This document shows positions 55,951 to 64,000 of a stretch of 64,000 bases of DNA, piece by piece. The notes below the pieces were generated by a model. That model saw nothing but the letters and a program-made list of their open reading frames with translations. It made no database searches and was not told the DNA's origin. Position 1 is the first letter of the stretch, and every line of letters starts with the position of its first letter. This DNA comes from Sequoia sempervirens (taxonomy: Eukaryota; Streptophyta; Pinopsida; Cupressales; Cupressaceae). Location of the stretch: NCBI GenBank assembly GCA_007258455.2, contig VDFB02358134.1, forward strand, positions 212,845,047-212,909,046, written 5' to 3'. Both the position numbers and the translations under genes were made by a program.

Positions 55951-57216
55951 TGTAGACACTTAAAAATGACCTAGGCCTGCAAGCTCTATTTTAGCACTTT
56001 CATCCTAGCATAATTATGACATTTAATTATGTCCTTGGTCCACATTAGACTGTTAATTAAATAATTTATAATTGTTTAATTAATTCATATCTATTTTATT
56101 CTTCATGATTATTAAATAAATATATTATATTTATTTATTTAGTACATCACTAAGGGTCTATTGTCCTCTTACAATTAAATAAATTTCTTAATTTATTTAA
56201 TTACCTTTGTTCATTTATTCTTCCTGATTATTAAATAAATGAACTTTATTTATTTATTTAATATATCACTAATTCTCATAATTAAATGAATTTATTAATT
56301 TATTTAATTATCGGTCATAATCCTCTAAATTAAATAATTATGTTTAATTATTTAACTACCTAATTTAACATTTCTCCCATTTTAAATAAATTAATTGTTT
56401 AAAATGGTTTCACATTATTAACTGTCACTTCATTTTAGTAAATAATCTAAAAAATTGATTATTTATTATCATGCAAAATCCATATTTTGAATTAATTTAA
56501 TTCAAAATGGTAATCTTCTTCTAAAAATCAAGTAATTGAGCAAATTCTTGATTTTTCAAATATGCTTTTCAGTTCAACCTTTATCTTATTGATTTTTTGA
56601 ATCTTACAAATCCAGCAGTCTTTATCTTCTTGATTTTCAAAAATCTTTATCCTTTTAACTAATTATCACATTTATTCTCGACCACCGATTTGATTTTATC
56701 AAATGACATCTCAACCACTCATTTAATAATTTTTCCCTAACCCTGATTAGGGATTGTAACATGAAATCTCATCCACTGATTTTAGGCTTTGTCAACTTTC
56801 AATCTCGTTTGTCTGTCCAAAATTGCATTTTCTATAAAATGCCAATTTGCTCACATTCTCAGGACTAACGACTTCATTATTATAGACATTCATGCTAAGA
56901 ATTTACTTGGAATTTAGCTTATTTAATTTGATTATTTTTTCATAAGCATAGTCATTGGTCATAGGTATTTAGTCATCAAATCCTTCAAAACTTGCATAGG
57001 GCTTGGTCATAATCATTTGCTCATACACATACAAATCTGAGGGAAATAATCATACACTGCAAGCTAGAAGGTGTTATGGAAATGAATCATGAAAGCAACG
57101 AGTAACAGGTATAATCTTTCTTGTTTTAAGCTTTCAATGTATTTCATAGATTCATTGGGTTTTAATTTATTATGATTTAATCTGCTAACCTTACTTTAAA
57201 AATACCCATTGATACA
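55951..57216 (+). mobile_element. Solo LTR, plus strand (1266 bp)
   Basis: Starts TGTAGACACTTAAAAATGAC and ends CCCATTGATACA, flanked by TCTGG on both sides with no internal region. This is the mark of recombination between two LTRs of one element. A TATA box (TCTATAAAAT) lies at 56831-56840. The opening TGTAGACAC and the AT-rich first half resemble the E4 LTR and the left-edge LTR. It sits in the E1 leader, opposite in direction to E1. Confidence 0.88.
56831..56840 (+). promoter_or_regulatory. TATA box of the solo LTR
   Basis: TCTATAAAAT in the same sense as the LTR, preceded by GCATTT. The E1 LTR remnant has the same GCATTTTCTATAAAATG words in the other orientation at 58317-58331. Confidence 0.5.
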
Positions 57217-57221
57217 TCTGG
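57217..57221. repeat. Target-site duplication of the solo LTR (right)
   Basis: TCTGG, identical to 55946-55950. Confidence 0.85.
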
Positions 57222-57572
57222 TTTTCTGATCACCTAGTTTGCACAAGGTGAGAGCATAATCATCTACCACGCCAAACACAATCAAGCAAAGGAAAAGCAA
57301 TGTTCTTTTTAGTGCACCAATTCAAGTGTTTTCTAATCTAGAAATAAACAAACATAATGTTTTGAAATAGTAGCCTTGGACAATCGAACCTACAAAACCA
57401 CTTGTTAGTAGTTTCAAATATATGCCTTGGACCTATGAAAGACTCAAAGCCACATGCTACAACAACACATTAGTAAAATTCCTAAACTACATATTGCAAA
57501 AAGGAAAAGAAGGATGCAAAAAGGAAATCAAGTCAAATCTAGACAAATTTGAGAGCAAAAGTTTACCAGATG
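57222..57572 (-). other. E1 leader, continued
   Basis: A-rich on the plus strand with no domain. It follows directly from 55950 once the solo LTR is removed. Confidence 0.45.
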
Positions 57573-57790
57573 AATGCGTCACAGCAGAGCGATTGTGTCG
57601 TTTCATACAACAAATGCAGCTCAGTTCTGCGTTCTAGAATTTGTCAGACAAATGTGGAAACCTACAAGTCGAATGCGTCGTGACTAATCAAATGAGTCAC
57701 TATGCAAAGCATATGCATCGTTCTGGGCAGCAAATGCATCGTGAAATATCAGATGCATTGTTCTACAAAGAAAACGCATCGCGACTATAC
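57573..57790. repeat. Degenerate ~20-bp tandem array in the E1 leader (second array)
   Basis: About ten units, for example GAATGCGTCACAGCAGAGCG, GAATGCGTCGTGACTAATCA, AAATGCATCGTGAAATATCA and GATGCATTGTTCTACAAAGA. They share the AATGCRTCGT core and the unit length with 54889-55137. Confidence 0.65.
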
Positions 57791-57797
57791 CTGTACC

Positions 57798-58497
57798 TGC
57801 AAAACAAAAAATTGTCATACGAAAAAACAAAATATGCGTGATTTTCACGTCAAGTTCACCAATGTAATTATGGGAATTTTCCTAGGGTTAGCAGATTAAA
57901 GCATTAACATCAAAACCTAAAGTGATAATGAAGTGCAAAGGAATAAAATGAAAACAAATGAAAAAATCTCACCAAAATTTCTTCGTTCTCCATGGCTAAC
58001 CTCCATTATACCTTCTCAGCTTGTTGAAAATATGATGTTTCCCTCAAATTTATGATGAGCGATCTAATGACAATGACAAGCCCTAAGAAAATGTTGAAGG
58101 ATTTGAGTGATTACACGCAATACTAAGCTATAATGCAACTAGTAAGCATCTAAACTATGTCTAAATTATGCCAAATGAGATGTAAATATTCCTATGACAA
58201 GAGCTAAGATGACAAGATTGCAAAAAAATGACAATAGTTCCTAAAACAAGATTACATGAGATCTAGATAGCATGAGGTCTGGATAGCATGAGATGTGCAA
58301 ATGAGACCAAAATTTCCATTTTATAGAAAATGCAATTTTGAGTGAATGGCCAAGATGAAAATTTGACAAATTCCCTAGAATCAATGGACAAGATTCAATT
58401 TGACAACCACAATTAGGGTTAGGGCTACATTAGGTCAAATTTGAAATGAATAGACAAGATTGATTTTTAGAAAATCAAATCAAGGGTTGACAATGCA
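57798..58497 (-). mobile_element. 5' LTR remnant of E1 (truncated)
   Basis: On the minus strand it shows a TATA box (CATTTTCTATAAAATGG, 58317-58331) and, near its end, TTTTGTTTTGCAGGTACA, similar to TTTGTTTTGCAGGTATTAGG near the end of the E4 LTR. It is cut by the E4 LTR at about 58500, so its start is missing. The left boundary at 57798 is a guess from that similarity. Confidence 0.4.
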
Positions 58498-58499
58498 TG

Positions 58500-59786
58500 T
58501 GTGCGAACCCCAATCCTAATACCTGCAAAACAAAGAGAATAAACACATTAAGTTAGATATTGCAAGCATGAACAAGGATTCCCCATGAAATCAATTTACA
58601 AACTTCAAATTAGGAAAGAAAATAATAAAGAACACAATGAAACAAGAAAATATAGATTCAATCCTAATTAGAATAGCAAATGCATGATCCCATGGGGGAA
58701 TTGGTGTCAATTTGATGTGAAAATTGGCCCTTTCCCAATTCCTAAGATGCAAGCTTGATATGTTGATGATGATTGATCCACTTTGTTGATGAAGGATGAG
58801 AGCTCCAAGCCAAAAATCTGCAAAAACCAAACTAAGAACTCAATGGTGATGGATGAAAATGGCTAAATATTTTTGCATAATAACTTTGCATAATTTGTCG
58901 ATGATCAAATGAGGATATGAGCTCTTTATTTATAGAATGCCAAGATGGATGAATGTCCGAATTTGAGCAATGTGGGACTAACATTCATCCAATGGAATGA
59001 TGCCACTTGTCAATCTATGAATGGATGGAGTATGTGCAAGATTTGGGGATTGTGCCAATAAATGCATATTTTTGAATTTCAAATTTGTTGAAATGACTTG
59101 CAAAAGGGAAGGGAAAATGCAATAAATTCCACTTGGCTCAAGGCAAAGGACATGTAAGATGAATTTATTGCTTTGTTGGATGTACATGTTGACTTGGAAT
59201 TTTTGAATTCAAATTTGGAGAATATTCCAAAAGATTCTTTGTGAGGAAAATGGATATTTAATAAATGAATTAAATCTATTTTCATGTGAAACTTGCAAAA
59301 TCTAGAGGATGTGACATGATTTAGAATTAAATTAATCAAGGGTTAATTAATTTAATAGGATATTAGATGATGTGACCTATTTGACTCAAATTTATGGATT
59401 TATTTAAATCAAATAAGAGAGGAATATGATAAGAGATTAATTAAATAAGGATTTTGATTTATTTAATTAAAAGAGCTGGCATTAGGCTAAATCAAATAAG
59501 GTTTTCATTTATTTAATTTAATGGGTAGGCTTTAGAGATTTAATCAAATAAAATTAATTATTTAATTAATTAGGGATAATTAGATCTGATTGATTGATTT
59601 AATTAATAAAAGAGATTGACTTAATTAGATAAAATGATTTATTTAATTAAGAGAGGAATATTGATGAATTTAATCAAATAAGAAAATTTGATTAAATGGT
59701 TAGACCGAAGCATGATTCCATATGAAACGATGTTAGTAGTCAGGATCAAGTGCACAATGTCAATCAATATATTTTATGTGTCTACA
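58500..59786 (-). mobile_element. 3' LTR of E4 (about 1287 bp)
   Basis: On the minus strand starts TGTAGACACATAAAATATAT and ends GGGGTTCGCACA. It is preceded by a polypurine tract at 59787-59800, which shows that the element body lies to the right. A TATA box (minus TTCTATAAATAAAG) is at 58924-58937. Its 5' partner is outside the window, so the end at 58500 (or 58498) is judged from the TG/CA rule only. Confidence 0.75.
58924..58937 (-). promoter_or_regulatory. TATA box of the E4 LTR
   Basis: The minus strand reads TTCTATAAATAAAG. Confidence 0.5.
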
Positions 59787-59800
59787 TTTTGCCCCTCTTT
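59787..59800 (-). other. E4 polypurine tract
   Basis: The minus strand reads AAAGAGGGGCAAAA directly before TGTAGACAC. Same type as E3. Confidence 0.8.
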
Positions 59801-60386
59801 GAAGCAATTCACTTGTTGTATTGGTTCAAAAAATAAACGATCTCGATCAAAGCCAAAAAAAATTGTTATTTAAAAACTTGCCTCACTGCTGCATGGCGAG
59901 AGAAAACATGCCATTATATTTCCCCCTCGAGAGATTGGACAAAAAAAATTAATTTTTAGGGTGATTTCATGAAAAAAGAGGACAAAGTGCCTAATAGGTC
60001 CGAAAAAGGCTCCAGGAGGCCAAAAACGTGTCTAAACGCAATAAAACATTGAAAAACAACCCTCAACTAGACAAAAACAGCTTCGGGGGCCCAAAACCCT
60101 ACCAGGACAGCTAATCAGGGTGAAAAAAACCCTAATTTTTAGGCTTAAAAGGGGCCCGAGGGGTCACTTTCAAGTCCTTTTCAAACACGTCCAATAGTAA
60201 CCTTGAGATTTGAGCTCTGACCTCTTGATGATATGGTGCAACGACAGCTTCCCCTGCACATTTCTGATCGAGTTCGGACATACTAGCGACCACCTGGCAT
60301 CGGGGCACCGGTAAGTGACCCTTACTTGAGCTTCATTTTTCATTTATTGCTTCATTTAATGCTTTTAAAGGTTGGTCTGTTTGCAA
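59801..60386. other. E4 spacer between 3' LTR and antisense ORF
   Basis: No coding domain. The plus strand holds GGGGCCCGAGGGGTCA near 60149 and T/A-rich segments. It would be the promoter side of the antisense PMD frame. Confidence 0.45.
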
Positions 60387-60404
60387 CGGCACTATATAGT
60401 GCCG
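60387..60404. promoter_or_regulatory. 18-bp perfect palindrome with a TATA core upstream of the PMD frame
   Basis: CGGCACTATATAGTGCCG is its own reverse complement. A weaker echo, GTGCTATATTGTGCC, lies about 40 bp downstream. It is about 230 bp before the ATG at 60633, so it could act as a TATA element or as a protein-binding site. Function is inferred only. Confidence 0.4.
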
Positions 60405-60632
60405 CTCGACAATCAAACTACGCTGTGCAGTGCTATATTGTGCCACGGTAGTGCATTTTGGAGTTTGAAAACTTTGATGATGAGCTCAAGGCTGGTGGGG
60501 CGGTTTGAAAAGTGTGATATGGCAGTCCAAGATTTTCTCAAAGTGTGCCGCTAGAAGGGAAAGTGCACCGCGACAGTGTGATTTTTCTCTTTTAAGCCCT
60601 AGCGTCGGAGTTTGATTAAAAATCAAACTGCG

Positions 60633-62468
60633 ATGCCTTCACGGGTTGCACCACTGGAGAATTATTTTGAGCATTCGGTGAAGAATTTTTCAAAAAATTT
60701 AACATGGTGACCTTCCTTGATGCAAGACACAGCGAGGGAGCTCTACTCCCAAGAGAACAGGTCGCAGGACTTGTCTGACTTTTTTTGGGACCTGAGCGAT
60801 AGGGACCAGGATTTATTTTGGATTGCAGGGTTACAGTATATTGCATACACAACACCCATTCGCACTCACCTAGGGATGTTGTTAGCGCTAGTCGAGAGAT
60901 GGCACAGCGAGACCTCTTCCTTTCATTTTCCCATTGGCGAGGCCACCATCACCTTAGAGGACATTTGACATATTTTGCGATTATCGATTCAGGACCGACG
61001 GGTCAATTTTGATATGGATGAGGGTTGCGAGGCTTGCCACAGAGTCCTCGACACATAGGACATCATTTTTTGTGAGGGACAGATAGAGCTCAATCGACAC
61101 AGGATCTTGGCACCTCCCTACTGCTGGGTGATTGCATCCATCATTTCGAGTCTCTATGCCCCTGACAGACGAGGGTGATACTTTAGTCCCAGCTGGGGAT
61201 ACTACTAGGAGCGGATGGTTCGGGACAGGCTGGTTCATTTTGCTTGGGGGCTTGTGCTTCTTGCTTCATTATACAGAGATCTCCATGAGTACATCTACAT
61301 GGATGGAAGAGCACTCAGAGTAGGGCTGGCTCTTCTTCACATCTGGGTGTGGGAGCACATTGTTGTGTTGTGTCCACGTGTTGTTTTAGTTCTGACGCTG
61401 CCAGATGATCCCCTAATGTGGCGATACAGAGGCGGTGTGTCCTTCACACACACCGGTGAGCATGGGATCTCCTACTGGAGGAGGGTCTTGGATGAGATGT
61501 AGGTTTTCACCTGGTGACCATACCTTGGTCGGCACGGATGGGCCAATGATGCTAATCAAATGTTCTATTTCTGCCAGGACCATTTTATGCAGAGGCGAGA
61601 GCACACCATGATTGAGAGATACTTGCCCGGGCATGTGCAACATCAGTTTAGGGAGCCCTAGGATTGCCCTAATGATGATTGCGTAGCCATCTTCTCCTGC
61701 ACCATGAAATAGGTTTCATGGGGGCAGTATATTCTTGCTTTAAAGGTGGTGGACAACTTTAGGAAGTTGGTAGCTCGACCATGGGCCTATGATCAGGGGC
61801 CTGCAGAACCAAGCCCTACACAGGCCTATAGGGATTGGTTTCAACCTCCACTTCAATTGATCATTCCAGGAGTAGTTTCATATCTGCGAAGAGTTAGAGT
61901 CAGAGGGGGAGGACGAGGACGGAGGGCTAATGTTTGAAAGGATAAACCAGTTGTGCCTCTAGTCTAACCAGGGCAGGGTGATGGTCTAATGCTAGATTAG
62001 CAGCATGTGCCACCAGGTATACCACCACGAGGCAAGGATCAGCCTCAGGTGTAGCCACAAGTACAACTAGTAGGACAGACAGATCCTCAGGATGTGCTGA
62101 TTGCACAGTTACAGGCTCAGATACAAGCCGTGACAGTCGAGAGAAACTAGGCTAGGGTTGAGAGAGAGCAGCTCAGGGCTGAGAGGGATTAGGCCATACA
62201 GTAGAGACACGCTGAAAAGCTACAGGCAGCCACAAAGCTAGGCAGGAGACAACGGCTAGAGAGCATGGCAACCTCCTCCTCCCAGGGTACAGTGTTTGTG
62301 CAGTCTTACAAGGATTCTGTCCGAGAGGCCGAGTACTACCAGAGACACTATCACGAGGCCGTACCTAGATGAGGACGGGTCCCAAAGTACTCGCAGTAGA
62401 CTAGCTATAGACCTGTAGAGGGTCACGGTGATAGAGGCGAGGGAAGCATACACAGGGACAGAGCTTGA
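60633..62468 (+). pseudogene. Plant mobile domain (PMD) protein frame, antisense in E4
   Basis: One frame of 612 codons runs from ATG 60633 to the TGA at 62466-62468 with about 18 internal stops but no frame change. PMD signatures in order: MLLALVERWHSETSSFHFPI then GEATITLEDI (residues ~85-112), DRLVHFAWGLVLLASLYRDL, LALLHIWVWEHIVVLCPR (residues ~230-250), TMIERYLPGHVQHQFREP and VDNFRKLVARPWAYD. A charged coiled-coil tail follows (LIAQLQAQIQAVTVERN, ARVEREQLRAERD). PMD proteins such as Arabidopsis MAIN and MAIL1 act in gene and transposon silencing, and PMD copies are known in plant transposons. This one lies next to the 3' LTR, reading against E4. Stops are TAG or TGA except one TAA, all explicable as C:G to T:A transitions. 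Confidence 0.85.
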
Positions 62469-63470
62469 CTGAGATGACATTTTTGTGCCATATGGGCTCC
62501 TTTTTGATAGCCCGATGGGCCTTTCGTACTGATTGACATACATGTACAGTGATCTAATTTATTCTTTGTACTATGACAGTTGCGTTATTGATGATATATA
62601 TATGAGCCAATGATGATTTTGATGTGATGTGCTGTGTACTCTTTATTTATGCATGGATGATTTTACTTCTATATGTTGTGCAATGACGCTTTTATGGATG
62701 AATTTATTTCTGATGATATTATGCAGTGATTATGACTAGCATATCTATATTATGTTAACCTATGATATGCAGATGTATTTATGTGATGCGTAATGATGTT
62801 TATATGATGATCTATTTATGTTGATGCAAATGGTGATGTGATACATGATATGGAATGTAATATGCAAAATTATATGGTATATACATGAAATGTTATGTGA
62901 ATTATGCTTATATATGAACAAACTATGGATGGATGTACATTTTGTATGTGATGGACTATTTATGCTTATGTGGAATGATTTATGTAATGAATGATTTATG
63001 ATGCTATTTATGAGATGATGTAATGTGAATGTGATGGTTGTAATATGATGCAAATGAGATGGTTTTTAAGATTCTTAGAATAATAAATGTTATTATCCTT
63101 AACATATTAAATGATGATGTAATGTATGTGATGCATTTAATATGATGCAATGATATGTTAATGAAAAGTGGTATGATGATGCGTAATGTAATATGAACGT
63201 AATGTGTGATGATGTTATGATGTTATGCAAGTATGTATGCAAATGAATTATTTCTAATTCTTATATACCTATTGTTTATGATTATGCAAAAATGATCATG
63301 AAATGCTTATGTAAATGTTTATGCGATGATTTATGTGATAGATGTAATGTGATGCAAGGAATGGATGCAATGTAATAAAATGGATGCACTTTTATAATAT
63401 GGTGGAAATGCAATACATATGTTCCCTATATGATATGTTGATGCAATTTTCTAATGATTTGTGGATGCAG
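62469..63470. repeat. TGATG/ATGTGATG low-complexity tract
   Basis: About 1 kb dominated by words such as TGATGATG, TTATGTGATG, ATGTAATGTGATGCAAATGA and GATGATGTAATG. It has no fixed period and no coding frame that is not a product of the repeat. It begins just after the PMD stop, at the 3' end of that frame. Confidence 0.65.
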
Positions 63471-64000
63471 GGTCGATGACGATGACGATGGTGATGGTGA
63501 TTATCAACTGTCATAGTATTTTGTTAGTGCAGTAAGAAAGAAGAGAAGAACTCATTTCAACAAGACACAAAATGATGCAAATGCAAATGATGATGATGAT
63601 GATTACTTGCCGAGGAATTGGGATTTTCAAAGGGTCGATTTCCTTATGTTTGATGGACTTTAGAAAACCAGGATGGTGTGATACCTAGTGTGATGGAATT
63701 TGATTTGACAAGCATATAGGAGTATCCTTGTTCACACTTGACATACGGAAACCTTGCTAGGATGCACTTTAGAAGTTTCAAACACCTCAAACCAAAACAT
63801 GGAAAGGTAAACCTATCAATGCAATAGTCAAGTTGTCCAAGACCTCCTCTATACATACCTAACAAATCAAGTATTTTCCAGGTTATATTACAAGCACGTC
63901 CAACAAGCATAGCAGACAAAAAGATAATTATTGTTGCCTCATTCCTATTTCTCTAAATCCTCTTATTCGGATATCATCGAGAAGTCCTTAGAATGAGTGC
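63471..64000. other. Unassigned end of window
   Basis: Begins with GATGACGATGACGATGG runs. A 91-codon minus-strand frame (63919-63644) contains no motif I recognise. It may be the start of the E4 body (pol end) or unrelated DNA. Confidence 0.35.

Larger units (their letters stand above)
20640..58497 (-). mobile_element. E1: old host gypsy element, twice interrupted
   Basis: Parts in minus-strand order are: an LTR remnant (about 57800-58497), a leader (57222-57797 and 53946-55950), gag in three pieces (53404-53945, 37895-38049, 21459-22828) and a pre-RT/RT start (20640-21290). It is split by E3 (38050-53403), E2 (22829-37894) and a solo LTR (55951-57216). Target-site duplications at all three insertions let the pieces be rejoined exactly. 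RT homology ends near 20.64 kb and no 3' LTR was found, so E1 is truncated. Gag with MVETRLQRKRR at its start and FIPFFQRWRSLASRCHIDM inside fits large plant Ty3/gypsy elements of the Tat/Athila group. Confidence 0.75.

Noticed and set aside
60616..61643. Minus-strand frames opposite the PMD region
   Set aside because: They are short and unrelated to gypsy pol, and the plus-strand PMD frame explains the codon pattern.

Overview
The window looks like nuclear DNA of a land plant with a large, retrotransposon-filled genome. I found no intact host gene. Three traits suggest a large-genome seed plant, possibly a gymnosperm: Ty3/gypsy elements about 15 kb long, LTRs of 1.0 to 1.4 kb, and wide AT-rich or low-complexity spacers. 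The species is my inference, not something the sequence proves. A run of 100 N at 45841-45940 shows that this is a scaffold.

Left part (1-13.9 kb). Bases 1-1279 are the 5' end (primer site plus LTR) of a minus-strand gypsy element whose body lies to the left of the window. It sits in or beside an intron of a decayed intron-containing gene fragment (1293-2065). That fragment looks like an OB-fold, RPA-type DNA-binding protein and carries a tandemly duplicated 69-bp exon. From 2.1 to 11.7 kb the DNA is non-coding and built of diverged repeats: degenerate (ATNN) tetranucleotide tracts, a 0.85-kb tandem duplication (4978-6680), and a 1.4-kb unit present in four whole or partial copies (7410-11640). 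From 11.7 to 13.9 kb it is AT-rich with nothing recognisable.

Copia element (13930-19008, plus strand). This is a degenerate Ty1/copia element with both LTRs, a primer site, gag with a zinc knuckle, protease, integrase, RT, RNase H and a polypurine tract. It is dead: it has stops, a truncated integrase and two lost catalytic aspartates. It abuts a minus-strand gypsy gag fragment (19.0-20.1 kb).

Nested gypsy stack (20.6-58.5 kb, all minus strand). An old host element, E1, has its gag split twice. E2 (22829-37894) is flanked by ACACC target-site duplications. E3 (38050-53403) is flanked by CCTCC. Only 150 bp of E1 gag separates them, and the E1 reading frame rejoins across both sites. The E1 leader also holds a plus-strand solo LTR (55951-57216, TCTGG duplication). 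E3 is the youngest: its LTRs are equal in length with few differences. It has the order gag-PR-RT-RNaseH-second RNaseH-INT, as in the Tat lineage. E2 is older and differs: its second RNase H lies between protease and RT, it has a 4.4-kb unknown ORF region downstream of pol, and it has an antisense ORF with its own TATA box.

Right part (58.5-64 kb). This is the 3' end of a further minus-strand element, E4: LTR 58500-59786, polypurine tract, and then, antisense to the element, a 612-codon plant mobile domain (PMD) reading frame (60633-62468). That frame has many stop codons but no frameshift. The last 1.5 kb is TGATG-rich low-complexity DNA and an unassigned segment.

The window is therefore a record of successive insertions rather than a working gene set. 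The features most worth follow-up are the antisense PMD frame in E4 and the unusual domain order and extra ORFs of E2.
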